A stretch of DNA of 64,000 bases, from positions 62,001-126,000 of the forward strand of contig CAJTXP010000008.1 in NCBI GenBank assembly GCA_910583615.1, given 5' to 3'. A program made the translations under genes and the position numbers. A model generated the notes under the pieces. It searched no databases. It worked only from the letters and a program-made list of their open reading frames with translations, and was not told the origin of the DNA. The stretch comes from an uncultured Lachnospiraceae bacterium. Lineage in GTDB: Bacteria > Bacillota > Clostridia > Lachnospirales > Lachnospiraceae. Shown here one piece after another: positions 32,938 to 41,179 of the stretch (position 1 is the stretch's first letter; every line of letters starts with the position of its first letter).

Positions 32938-34986
32938 TCACTCGTCAAACGGCCGGTTCAGTTCTTCCGTTCCCGGAAGAACGAATCTCCCGTCCCTGAT
33001 CAAAACAGTCCGGCTGCCGTCCTCATGGACGACGGATATTTCCTGCAGTTCGTCATAGGGAATCGTAATGTCCGTATGGCAGTTAAAATATGCCTTTTTC
33101 ATATCCTCTTTCCGAAGGGCAGAACATTCATTTTCCTTCGCAATCATCTGTTTACCGTCCGGATTGTACGTCTTTACCTCCTCTTCCCAGGAAAAGCAGG
33201 TATCCCCCACTGCAAAATGCGGTCCCATTTTCTCCGCGATCAGAATCGGCATCCGGTCCTCGATTCCATATTTCCCGGCAGCCATATAGGCCGTCGTGTT
33301 GGTTCCGATGGCAAATTCCCCCATGGGCAGCGTTTCATGGTGCATCAGCACGTTTTCCCGGATATAGCGGCGGTTTTCCTCCTCCCGCCCATAATTTCCA
33401 CAGGTATATTCTGCAACCATGCCGTCACGGAAGGTAAGTTTCAGATCCCTGTAGAACAGTCCGTCCAGATAGACGCCTGTCACATGAAGCACGCCGTTCG
33501 TTCCGGCGAGCACCGGAGATGTGAACACCTCACCTACCGGTATGTTCACATCCGCCACGCAGTTTTCAAAAACAGTTTCCTTTTCGGGATCCCGGACTCT
33601 GGCAAGCGTGATCCAAAGATCCGTCCGGTTATTCCCTTTTCCAAGAACATGCACCGACGTCCCTGTATCCAGTACATCAATCAGTCTCTGCTGAATCTCC
33701 TGCCAGGTTCTGTAATCCAGCGTATTGATCTTCACAGTCTCCCGGAAAATCTCCTCGAACTGCGGCCCGATGTCCGGAACCGGAAACGCAATAATCGTAA
33801 AGCTCCGTTCATCCCCGGGAATATATTCATTGACGATCTGCCCCATACGGCTGTTTAATGATACCTGAATCTCCTGCTGTTTCTCATCCAGCTTCGGCGC
33901 CTCCGGCTTCGGCACCGGCACAAACGGCGTCTCTCCGAAGACCTCCATAACTGCAGGACCTCCGTGTGCCTGCGCCAGATCCCTGTACCGCTCATAAGCC
34001 GTCTTAAGAACACCGATTTTGCGCTCCGCAAATGCTCTGTCCATAAAAAACGCCGCGTCTCCCTTATGGTCATAGTCATACTGTTTATTGGGAAAAGCCC
34101 CATAGTATCCGATCCTGCCGGCCTCCCGCATATTCACCCTGCTTACTGCCGCACGGTAAATAATACTCTGAAGACCCATGGCTTCAAAGTTCTTTACTGC
34201 CTGCCGAATAATCCGTTCAAAACCCAGACAGTAACGGATATTGACGGTCTTTTTTTTGTGCAGCGGCTTTCCCGCCACCTCGAATCCCATCCGATAGCCT
34301 TCCGTAAAAACAGATGCAGTTTTCCGGATCTCCTCTTCGGGCAGCCCTGCCAGATACCGGCTCATACGAATCTGCGTATCACTGACATATTCACCAAACC
34401 GGTACAGATATCTGGGATCCTCAAGATCCGCTTCCATAATAATATCCCGTGCAAAGGACAGGGAGGGATCCAGCTGCTCCTGCACTCTTTTGGTCACCAT
34501 CACGTCACTGTAATCGCTGACAAACCAGTATACATCCGATCTAAGCTGTTCTCCCGACGGGGCTGCGCCGCCTGTAAATTCACTGTGTATCTGCAGGAAA
34601 AGTTCCATGCAGATGAGCATTTCCTCCGTCCGCCGCTCGAAGGCATAGACGATCATGCCCCGAAGCTCTGCATAGACGAAGGACAGAATACGGCCATATG
34701 TATCTGTAAGCCTGGACACCGCATAAGCCGGATTCGCATAGCTTAATTCGTATGCTTCTCCTGTAATATCCCCATAGAGCTTTTCATTCCACACCTGAAG
34801 CTGCTTAAGGGAAGCCGTTTCAAACCAGTCTTTTTCTGCCTTTTTGACTGTCTCCAGCATGAGCAGTACAAATTCTGCAGTCCTTTTAAAATAATCGCCG
34901 ATATTCTCTTCTGTTTCGGGTTCTTCTGCAATCTCCCGGATCCGTCCTGCGGCAAGCCGCCACCGTTCCAACTGAATCTCATCCAT
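32938..34986 (-). CDS. M29-type aminopeptidase with long N-terminal extension
   Basis: The 682-residue protein has an M29 (AmpS/AmpT) thermophilic-type aminopeptidase domain in its second half. The metal ligand segments are NIPVGEVFTSPV, MGEFAIGTNTTAY, EKMGPHFAVGDTC and CHTDITIPYDELQ. The usual M29 enzyme has about 410 residues. Here about 300 residues come before it, mostly helical, with no signal peptide. Aminopeptidases of this class release N-terminal residues from peptides in the cytoplasm. The extension may be a lid or a partner-binding part. It lies upstream of purE on the same strand. Confidence 0.85.
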   Translation of the reverse strand: MDEIQLERWRLAAGRIREIAEEPETEENIGDYFKRTAEFVLLMLETVKKAEKDWFETASLKQLQVWNEKLYGDITGEAYELSYANPAYAVSRLTDTYGRILSFVYAELRGMIVYAFERRTEEMLICMELFLQIHSEFTGGAAPSGEQLRSDVYWFVSDYSDVMVTKRVQEQLDPSLSFARDIIMEADLEDPRYLYRFGEYVSDTQIRMSRYLAGLPEEEIRKTASVFTEGYRMGFEVAGKPLHKKKTVNIRYCLGFERIIRQAVKNFEAMGLQSIIYRAAVSRVNMREAGRIGYYGAFPNKQYDYDHKGDAAFFMDRAFAERKIGVLKTAYERYRDLAQAHGGPAVMEVFGETPFVPVPKPEAPKLDEKQQEIQVSLNSRMGQIVNEYIPGDERSFTIIAFPVPDIGPQFEEIFRETVKINTLDYRTWQEIQQRLIDVLDTGTSVHVLGKGNNRTDLWITLARVRDPEKETVFENCVADVNIPVGEVFTSPVLAGTNGVLHVTGVYLDGLFYRDLKLTFRDGMVAEYTCGNYGREEENRRYIRENVLMHHETLPMGEFAIGTNTTAYMAAGKYGIEDRMPILIAEKMGPHFAVGDTCFSWEEEVKTYNPDGKQMIAKENECSALRKEDMKKAYFNCHTDITIPYDELQEISVVHEDGSRTVLIRDGRFVLPGTEELNRPFDE

Positions 34987-34995
34987 CTTTCTCTG

Positions 34996-35310
34996 TCATC
35001 CCCCTGTTCCCAACAGATAGATGCCCGCAAATGACAAAAGCACCAGTCCGTTCAGTATACATCCCGCATATGGGAATCCTTTATAAGTATCTTCCTCTCC
35101 CAGTCCCCGAAAACCATGGTACAACCCGGTCAGGGAGAGAAGCAGCGCCAGAAATCCAAGAACAGCGACCTGTTTTCCTGCCTGTCCGTATTCCAGATAG
35201 GCAGCCGCCACCATGCTGCCCGTCAGGAGCAGGGATATAACTCCCAGAATACTTGACCGGATACCTGTCCGTGAGTGATTTCTAACTGTAAATTTATATC
35301 GTCTCTTCAT
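34996..35310 (-). CDS. Small membrane protein, DUF6142 family
   Basis: The 104-residue protein has a basic N-terminus (MKRRYKFTVRNHSRTG) and three hydrophobic helices near 20-38, 50-68 and 82-100. It matches the DUF6142 pattern known from Clostridia; no function is known. The start at 35310 has AAAAGGGG upstream and overlaps the end of the VanZ-like gene. The M29 gene follows after 9 bases. Confidence 0.7.
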   Translation of the reverse strand: MKRRYKFTVRNHSRTGIRSSILGVISLLLTGSMVAAAYLEYGQAGKQVAVLGFLALLLSLTGLYHGFRGLGEEDTYKGFPYAGCILNGLVLLSFAGIYLLGTGG

Positions 35311-35767
35311 AAATCCCCTTTTCTTTTTTCCGAAATACCAGCCGATAGATTCCATATCCGATACAGCCGCCCAGCGTATTGAGGATCATGTCATCCACAT
35401 CACAGCTTCCTACCCGGAGAATCAGCTGAGAAACTTCTATGAACAACGTCAGTTCAAAGCTCAGCAGGGCAACTTTAAAAAACCCCATCCTTTTCTTCTG
35501 CATTGCCGGAAGAAGCGCACCGTACGGCACAAAGCCAATGATATTTCCCAGAAGGTTCCAGAACACCCGCCACGGACCGATCTGCCTGCGGTATATAATA
35601 TAACGCCTGATTTCCCGAAACGGCATCAGATTATACCTGTAATCTCCTTCCAGCATCGTACGTCCCCAGTCTTCTGCAAAAAACATCAGATATATAAGAA
35701 GCAGAAGATAGAGGCCAAAGAACACGCGGCTAGCCTGCCGGATATACTTTTCTGTCTCCTTTTTCAC
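35294..35767 (-). CDS. VanZ-like membrane protein
   Basis: The 157-residue protein has four membrane helices and the VanZ-family features: NLMPFREI after the first helix, NLLGNIIGFVPYGALLP, and SFELTLFIEVSQLILRVGSCDVDDMILNTLGGCIGY. VanZ raises teicoplanin tolerance in enterococci by an unknown route. Most VanZ-like proteins are not resistance genes, and nothing of the van cluster is near. It overlaps the next gene downstream and lies after the terminator at 35782-35833. Confidence 0.88.
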   Translation of the reverse strand: MKKETEKYIRQASRVFFGLYLLLLIYLMFFAEDWGRTMLEGDYRYNLMPFREIRRYIIYRRQIGPWRVFWNLLGNIIGFVPYGALLPAMQKKRMGFFKVALLSFELTLFIEVSQLILRVGSCDVDDMILNTLGGCIGYGIYRLVFRKKEKGIYEETI

Positions 35768-35781
35768 ATAAAGCTCCTTCT

Positions 35782-35833
35782 AAAAAGCTGCTGCAAATGA
35801 CTGTCCATCGACCGGACAGTCGTTCACAGCAGC
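35782..35833 (-). terminator. Terminator after the small gene downstream of pyrE
   Basis: GCTGCTG and CAGCAGC (outer) and GACTGTCC and GGACAGTC (inner, 8 bp perfect) form a long hairpin followed on the minus strand by TTTTTAG. It would end the pyrF-pyrK-pyrD-pyrE transcript. Confidence 0.85.
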
Positions 35834-35843
35834 CATCGTCCTG

Positions 35844-35999
35844 TCAGAACATCAGGTCAGATTTTCCCTTCAGCAGACGGGCCCCGTTGATAATCATCAG
35901 GATCCCCGTCACAATTCCGGTCACCAGGACAATGATGCCAAGAGCCAGATCCCCGGCTCCCACATTTGCCATGGTTTTGTAAGTTTTCTCATTATTCAT
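35844..35999 (-). CDS. Small single-span membrane protein
   Basis: The 51-residue protein (MNNEKTYKTMANVGAGDLALG...) has one long hydrophobic helix over about residues 15-42, ending in a positive tail. GGAGG lies 8 bases before the chosen ATG; this ATG lies within the last codons of pyrE, an 8-base overlap. Its function is unknown. A terminator follows 11 bases after the stop, so it is the last gene of the pyr transcript. Confidence 0.65.
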   Translation of the reverse strand: MNNEKTYKTMANVGAGDLALGIIVLVTGIVTGILMIINGARLLKGKSDLMF

Positions 36000-36687
36000 G
36001 TACATATCCTCCCTGTTGTACTCCATACTGTTCATAGTATGCGTCTATTGCTGTCTTTAATGCATCATCAATGATAACTTTTCCTTTATACGGACGGTTA
36101 TGGAGATATTCCACCACCTCCGCCATGGTCACAATCGCCGTTGTCTGGAGGCCATAAGTTTCCTGAATCTCCTGCAGTGCACTTTTTTCTCCCTGCCCTC
36201 TCTCCATGCGGTCCACAGATACTACAAGCCCCACAGGATGCACTTCTCCCTGCGCCCGGATGATCGGAAGCGTCTCCTGAATGGACGTGCCTGCCGTCGT
36301 TACATCCTCGATAATCACCACCCGGTCGCCGTCTCCCATGGGACTTCCCAGCAGAATCCCCCTGTCTCCGTGGTCCTTCACTTCTTTCCGGTTGGAACAG
36401 TAGCGGATATCCTTCCCATACCGCTCGCTGATGGCGATGGTTGCCGCCACAGTCAGCGGGATCCCCTTGTACGCCGGACCAAACAGGACGTCAAAATCCA
36501 GTCCGAAACGGTCGTGGATCGCCTTCGCATAATACTCTCCCAGTTTCCGAAGCTGCGCTCCGGTACGGTAAAACCCGGTATTCACAAAAAACGGAGTCTT
36601 CCTGCCGCTCTTGGTTACAAAATCTCCGAATTTCAGAACCTGGCAGTCAATCATAAATCCAATAAATTCCTGTTTGTACTGTTCCAT
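35992..36687 (-). CDS. pyrE: Orotate phosphoribosyltransferase
   Basis: PyrE makes OMP from orotate and PRPP. The 231-residue protein has VLFGPAYKGIPLTVA and the PRPP loop VVIIEDVTTAGTSIQETLPII. Length is normal for the clostridial type. It comes 85 bases after pyrD; that gap has an inverted repeat (CTTTATC...GATAAAG) near 36735-36757 that might be a minor attenuator. The order pyrF-pyrK-pyrD-pyrE is common in Clostridia. Confidence 0.97.
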   Translation of the reverse strand: MEQYKQEFIGFMIDCQVLKFGDFVTKSGRKTPFFVNTGFYRTGAQLRKLGEYYAKAIHDRFGLDFDVLFGPAYKGIPLTVAATIAISERYGKDIRYCSNRKEVKDHGDRGILLGSPMGDGDRVVIIEDVTTAGTSIQETLPIIRAQGEVHPVGLVVSVDRMERGQGEKSALQEIQETYGLQTTAIVTMAEVVEYLHNRPYKGKVIIDDALKTAIDAYYEQYGVQQGGYVHE

Positions 36688-36772
36688 CTATCTGACAACC
36701 TCCATCCATTTTGTTCAGGATCATTATAAATTTCCTTTATCTTACCATAGATAAAGAACATTTTCAATTCTC

Positions 36773-37678
36773 TTATCTTACCGCGCCGATCAGTTCCCGG
36801 ATATCCTCCACCTGATGCTGCCGCATATAGGCTTCGATTCCTTCCGCCACCTTCTTTGCCGCGTAAGGGTCCGCAAAATTCGCGGTTCCCACCGCCACTG
36901 CCGTAGCGCCTGCCAGAATGAACTCCATGGCGTCCTCTCCGTTTAAGATGCCCCCCATGCCGATGATCGGAAGCTTCACTGCCTGCGCCACCTGATATAC
37001 CATGCGGACGGCCACCGGTTTGACCGCCGGACCGGACATGCCTCCGGTCCTGTTGGCTATGGCAAAGGTCCTTCTGTGAATATCAATCTTCATGCCTGTA
37101 ATCGTGTTGATCAGGGAAAGCACGTCCGCCCCTCCGGCTTCCGCCGCTCTCGCCATCTCCGCAATGTCCGTCACATTGGGGCTCAGCTTCATGATGACCG
37201 GCTGGCGGGCATGTTTTTTCACTTCCCGGGTAATGGCCTCCAGCGCCTTCGGATCCTGTCCGAACGCAATGCCGCCCTCTTTTACATTGGGGCAGGACAC
37301 GTTGATCTCCAGAAGGTCCACCGGCTCTGAAGAGAGACGTTCCACTACTGCACAGTAGTCTTCTATTGTCTTTCCGCATACATTGACAATGACCCTGGTA
37401 TCATATTTTTTCAAATACGGAAGGTCCCGCTTTACAAATACGTCGATTCCGGGATTCTGAAGCCCAATTGCATTGAGCATGCCGCCCCTGGTCTCCGCAA
37501 TACGCGGCGTGGGATTGCCCGGCCAGGGCACGCTGGCGACGCCTTTGGTCACTACTGCGCCCAGCAGTCCCAGATCATAAAATTCACTGTATTCCCCGCC
37601 GGAGCCAAAGGTCCCGGAGGCAGTCATGACCGGATTCTTAAGTTCCACTCCCGCAAGCGTTACTTTTGTGTTCCTCAC
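36773..37678 (-). CDS. pyrD: Dihydroorotate dehydrogenase B, catalytic subunit
   Basis: PyrDB oxidises dihydroorotate with FMN and passes electrons through PyrK to NAD. The 301-residue protein has the class 1 active-site Cys129 in EINVSCPNV and the FMN-site segment GMGGILNGEDAMEF. I placed the start at the GTG at 37678: GGAGGTGG lies just before it, it overlaps the pyrK stop (GTGA) and it gives the standard length. The longer frame to 37720 would add 14 residues from inside pyrK. Confidence 0.95.
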   Translation of the reverse strand: MRNTKVTLAGVELKNPVMTASGTFGSGGEYSEFYDLGLLGAVVTKGVASVPWPGNPTPRIAETRGGMLNAIGLQNPGIDVFVKRDLPYLKKYDTRVIVNVCGKTIEDYCAVVERLSSEPVDLLEINVSCPNVKEGGIAFGQDPKALEAITREVKKHARQPVIMKLSPNVTDIAEMARAAEAGGADVLSLINTITGMKIDIHRRTFAIANRTGGMSGPAVKPVAVRMVYQVAQAVKLPIIGMGGILNGEDAMEFILAGATAVAVGTANFADPYAAKKVAEGIEAYMRQHQVEDIRELIGAVR

Positions 37679-38442
37679 AGCTCCACCTCCGTACTCAAAA
37701 ACACCGGACCGTCCTTGCACACTCTTTTATTATGTACATGCGTATGTCCGTCCACCTCTTTCGACCGGCACACGCAAGCAAGGCATGCGCCGATTCCGCA
37801 CGCCATCCGTTCCTCCATGGAGAGCCAGCAGGGTATCCCTTTTTCCTCTGCATATGCTTTCACGGCGCGAAGCATGGGCTTCGGGCCGCAGGCGTAGATG
37901 ATATCTGCAGTCAGGCCATGCTCCCGGACGGCGTCCATGACATTTCCCTTCGTCCCGGCGCTGCCGTCCTCGGTGGCAATATAGAGCGCGCCGCGCTCCG
38001 CCAGTTCGTCCGTCAGAAACTGCTCGTCCCGATAGCCTGCAATCACCTGCACTTCCATATCCAGTTCCCTGGCAAGCTGAACCATGGGAGGTATGCCGAT
38101 ACCGCCGCCCATGAGAAATACTTTTTTTGCTCCGGCATCCAGAGGAAAGCCGTTTCCCAAAGGTCCCAGAACCTCAATCCGATCGCCGGATACCAGATGG
38201 GAAAACTCCTCCGTACCCTTCCCGGCCACCCGGTACACCATGCGGATCCTTCCGTTTTCACGGTCGATCTCGCAGATGCTGATGGGTCTTGGAAGCATCC
38301 TGCTTTCATCCTTGCTGTACAGGGACAGAAACTGTCCCGGTTTCGCTTCCCCGGCGATCCGCCCGGTCTGGATCCACAGGCTGTAAATCTCCGACGCGAT
38401 CTTTTTCTGTTCGATCACGGTAGCTGATTCTTTATATTTCAT
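37675..38442 (-). CDS. pyrK: Dihydroorotate dehydrogenase B, electron transfer subunit
   Basis: PyrK carries FAD and a 2Fe-2S cluster and links PyrDB to NAD. The 255-residue protein has the FAD-binding RPISICEID near residue 55, a NAD-binding region (KKVFLMGGGIGIPPMVQL) and the cluster cysteines in MACGIGACLACVCRSKE with a last one in VCKDGPVF. It is coupled to pyrD by the overlapping GTGA. The upstream space to pyrF holds a 106-bp tandem repeat. Confidence 0.96.
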   Translation of the reverse strand: MKYKESATVIEQKKIASEIYSLWIQTGRIAGEAKPGQFLSLYSKDESRMLPRPISICEIDRENGRIRMVYRVAGKGTEEFSHLVSGDRIEVLGPLGNGFPLDAGAKKVFLMGGGIGIPPMVQLARELDMEVQVIAGYRDEQFLTDELAERGALYIATEDGSAGTKGNVMDAVREHGLTADIIYACGPKPMLRAVKAYAEEKGIPCWLSMEERMACGIGACLACVCRSKEVDGHTHVHNKRVCKDGPVFLSTEVEL

Positions 38443-38460
38443 CTTCTTTTCTCCTATTTA

Positions 38461-38713
38461 GAGTTCCGCATCCCCGCCGGCGGCGTCCTGGGGCTGGAAC
38501 GATTTCCGGCCGTTTCCCGGCCGCAAATCCTTCCGGACTCCGCCTGCGTGGATGCTGTCTGAAACAGAGTTCCGCATCCCCGCCGGCGGCGTCCTGGGGC
38601 TGGAACGATTTCCGGCCGTTTCCCGGCCGCAAATCCTTCCGGACTCCGCCTGCGTGGATGCTGTCTGAAACAGAGTTCCGCATCCCCGCCGGCGGCGTCC
38701 TGGGGCTGGAACG
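38461..38713. repeat. 106-bp tandem repeat, 2.4 copies, between pyrF and pyrK
   Basis: Units begin at 38461, 38567 and 38673, each starting GAGTTCCGCATCCCCGCCGG. The first two are complete and identical as read; the third stops at GGCTGGAACG, 2 bases before the pyrF stop codon. Each unit contains TTTCCGGCCG followed by CGGCCGCAAA, able to form a hairpin. The repeat sits inside the pyr transcript. Small open frames through it are side effects of the period and have no ribosome binding sites. Confidence 0.95.
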
Positions 38714-38715
38714 GA

Positions 38716-39645
38716 TCAGATCACTGCTTCCAGCGCTCCCTGGATGTCTGCGATCATGTCCTTGACTGCCGCTCTGGATGCTTCCCCAAAATGTTCCGCT
38801 CCGTATTTTGCATAGGCCTCCTGTTTATAGGCCGCGATAATGCCCCTGGAAGAATTTACAATAGCTCCCAGTCCATCCTCATTGAAAAAGTACGCCAGAT
38901 CCTTTCCCTTACCTCCCTGAGCTCCATAGCCCGGCACCAGGATAAAGGATTTCGGCATCACCTTCCGAAGCGCTTTTCCCTGTTCCGGATAGGTAGCGCC
39001 CACCACAGCGCCGATATAGCTGTAGGTATCTCCGCAGTGGTCGGCCCCCCACTCGGCCACTTTCTCTCCTACCAGCTCATAGAGCGGTTTTCCATCCACC
39101 AATCGATCCTGAAATTCTCCGCTGGACGGGTTGGAGGTCTTGACCAGGATAAACAGTCCTTTTTTTTCCTCTTTACACACCTCAATAAAAGGTTTTACTC
39201 CGTCAGAGCCGAGATAGGGATTCACAGTCGCAAAATCCTCGTCAAAACCAGCATATGTCCTGCTTCCCACCTGCACCTTTCCCAAGTGTCCCACCGCATA
39301 AGCCGCCGAAGTGGAACCGATATCGCCCCGCTTCACGTCTCCGATGACGATCAGCCCTTTGGATTTGCAGTAGTCCACCGTCTTTTTGTATGCTTCCAGT
39401 CCCTCCACGCCGAACTGCTCATACATGGCGATCTGAGGTTTTACCGCCGGGATCAGGTCAAAGGTCTGATCCACAATCTCCTTATTGAACTGCCAGATGG
39501 CCTCCGCCGCTCCACGCAGCGTCTCTCCATACTCCTCAAACGCCGCTTTCTGGATGTGTTCCGGCACATACGCAAGCATTGGATCCAGCCCCACCACGAT
39601 GGGAGCCTTTGTTTTCTTAATTTTCTCAATTAACTTGTTGATCAT
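38716..39645 (-). CDS. pyrF: Orotidine 5'-phosphate decarboxylase (PyrF, long type)
   Basis: PyrF makes UMP from OMP. The 309-residue protein is the longer clostridial/actinobacterial type (type 2). VVGLDPMLAYVP opens it, the active-site stretch is LIVIGDVKRGDIGSTSAAYA (Asp-Lys-Asp), and LVPGYGAQGGKGKDL closes the barrel. It is the first pyr gene here; the acyltransferase gene lies 32 bases upstream on the same strand. The tandem repeat begins right after its stop. Confidence 0.96.
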   Translation of the reverse strand: MINKLIEKIKKTKAPIVVGLDPMLAYVPEHIQKAAFEEYGETLRGAAEAIWQFNKEIVDQTFDLIPAVKPQIAMYEQFGVEGLEAYKKTVDYCKSKGLIVIGDVKRGDIGSTSAAYAVGHLGKVQVGSRTYAGFDEDFATVNPYLGSDGVKPFIEVCKEEKKGLFILVKTSNPSSGEFQDRLVDGKPLYELVGEKVAEWGADHCGDTYSYIGAVVGATYPEQGKALRKVMPKSFILVPGYGAQGGKGKDLAYFFNEDGLGAIVNSSRGIIAAYKQEAYAKYGAEHFGEASRAAVKDMIADIQGALEAVI

Positions 39646-39677
39646 GTTGTGTCTCCTTTTATTTTATACTGCACAGG

Positions 39678-40655
39678 TTATCTTTTTCCAAACAAAAACA
39701 GCCGAAACAGGGCAATCCGGTCCATGAACCGGATCAGCACAGCTGTAATCAGACCCATAACCACAAATGCCGCCGCGCTGTACAGCAGTCCCTCTGCACT
39801 CCAGAAGATGAAAACATTCCTGTCCGGATTCAGTATGGCCGCAAAGTGATAATGCAGTACATAGATCTCCAGCGTATGATGTCCCAGCCGCGCCAGTTCT
39901 GATTTAATACGATTCGCTTTCCAGTCCAGCACCAGCTGTACGACTGCCAGACAGCCCAGAAACGAAGCAACGGTCTGAATACCCAGCATCCGGATCCCCG
40001 TCACCGTCACCAGATCGAGAAATACTGCCATCCCAAGGAATACAATTCCGCCCGCATATGCGATCCGCCGCCTGACGGATGGCGGTATCCGTTTCTGAAG
40101 AACTTCCGGATGCAGGCCGCAGAAGTAAGCGCTCACATAATACGGCAGATAGATGATCAGAAGCGATGGACTTAGAAAAGATACTCCTGCCAGGTAGGCG
40201 ACAAGGATCACGCCGCACCCTGAAAGAATCACGCTCCACAGTCCCCACTCGCTTTTTACCTTTGCCTGCACAAGCTGCGCCGTGTATACGATCCACGTAA
40301 ACAGAAATAATGTCATCAGAAACCAGAGCCCGTAATCCAGCTGAAACAGCGCCGTCTTCCATGCTCCGGGCACATCCGTAATGTGCTGTATCGTAAGCCA
40401 GGAGAAAAACGGAAGCAGATAGGAAACTGCACGTCTGCACATCCGCTGCCTGTACTGCCGAATCGTCTCCACCTTCGTGCCCGAACCCGCCAGATATCCG
40501 CTGATCAGGAAGAAAAGCGGCATCTGCAGGGATTTGATCACGTCATACACATACGGATCCGTCATATGATTATGCACCTGCACGTGACCGAACATGACCA
40601 GAAGGATCGCAATTCCCTTCAGACAGTCCAGAGATTCGTTTCGCTCTTTTATCAA
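39678..40655 (-). CDS. Acyltransferase 3 family membrane protein
   Basis: The 325-residue protein has about ten membrane helices and the family's start SLDCLKGIAILLVMFGHV, with His in helix 1 and the conserved SLQMPLFFLISGYL. These enzymes O-acetylate or acylate surface glycans or small molecules. The acceptor is unknown. It is just upstream of pyrF and may share its promoter. Two more members lie at 51.1-53.3 kb. Confidence 0.88.
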   Translation of the reverse strand: MIKERNESLDCLKGIAILLVMFGHVQVHNHMTDPYVYDVIKSLQMPLFFLISGYLAGSGTKVETIRQYRQRMCRRAVSYLLPFFSWLTIQHITDVPGAWKTALFQLDYGLWFLMTLFLFTWIVYTAQLVQAKVKSEWGLWSVILSGCGVILVAYLAGVSFLSPSLLIIYLPYYVSAYFCGLHPEVLQKRIPPSVRRRIAYAGGIVFLGMAVFLDLVTVTGIRMLGIQTVASFLGCLAVVQLVLDWKANRIKSELARLGHHTLEIYVLHYHFAAILNPDRNVFIFWSAEGLLYSAAAFVVMGLITAVLIRFMDRIALFRLFLFGKR

Positions 40656-40775
40656 AATACTGCCTCCACAACGAATGATTAGCCGTCTTCAAATATCAGT
40701 TATATATTTTAACACAGGATCTGGCCGTAAACAAGGCATATCCTCCTGCACTTTCGGACTCCCTGGGAATCAGAG

Positions 40776-40805
40776 TTGCGTTCATGGGGTGGGCTGCGGT
40801 CTGCC
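40776..40805. repeat. Partial copy of the GTCTGCGCCC-family repeat
   Basis: TTCATGGGGTGG is followed by GCTGCGGTCTGCCTG; the other arm is missing. Around it, over 40656-40956, I see no gene, only AT/GC-mixed spacer. Confidence 0.45.
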
Positions 40806-40956
40806 TGTAGATGCCATACCAGAAAGAGAGTTCCTGATATACGCTTTTCTCTCCGGAACCGAAAATATCCAGCCGTTTGAATTCATTATATCAGACATTC
40901 CTCCTGTTTCCAAGATGTATTCCTCCTGTCTCAGAGTTCCCTGCGGAGCACAGCTC

Positions 40957-41080
40957 GTTACTGTTCACGGAGTGAGTGGTCTGCGTCCTGGGCCTGTGTA
41001 CTCTGCAGCGCTGTCCGATACACTCCATACGAGCGCAGAACACACAGGCCCAGGGCGCAGGCCGCCACCCACCCCGTGAA
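40957..41080. repeat. Palindromic intergenic repeat (GTCTGCGCCC family), copy 4
   Basis: GTTACTGTTCACGG opens it and CCCCGTGAA closes it. Inside, CTGGGCCTGTGT and ACACAGGCCCAG pair, flanking a centre with TACGAGCGCAGA. It is close to copy 1 at 3.4 kb in its centre (TCCGATACA...CCATACGAGCGCAGA). Confidence 0.8.
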
Positions 41081-41106
41081 TTTTTCAAATTTTTCCCTGC
41101 TTTTTA

Positions 41107-41136
41107 TTGACTTATTATGTCATGTTCAGGTATGTT
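41107..41136 (+). promoter_or_regulatory. Sigma-A-type promoter of the glycerophosphotransferase gene
   Basis: TTGACT (41107-41112) and TATGTT (41131-41136) are 18 bp apart, 44 bases before the start codon. Confidence 0.6.
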
Positions 41137-41179
41137 ATATCAGGTATTGATATGATTCAGAAATCGGAGGATTTTTACA

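Noticed and set aside
35294..35767. Glycopeptide resistance
   Set aside because: A VanZ-like gene alone is common in Clostridia. No vanHAX or vanRS is present.
38432..38683. 83-aa open frame in the 106-bp repeats
   Set aside because: It exists only because the repeat lacks stops in that frame. It has no start site and no family resemblance.
38461..38713. CRISPR array
   Set aside because: The units are directly abutting 106-bp repeats with no spacers, and there are no cas genes.
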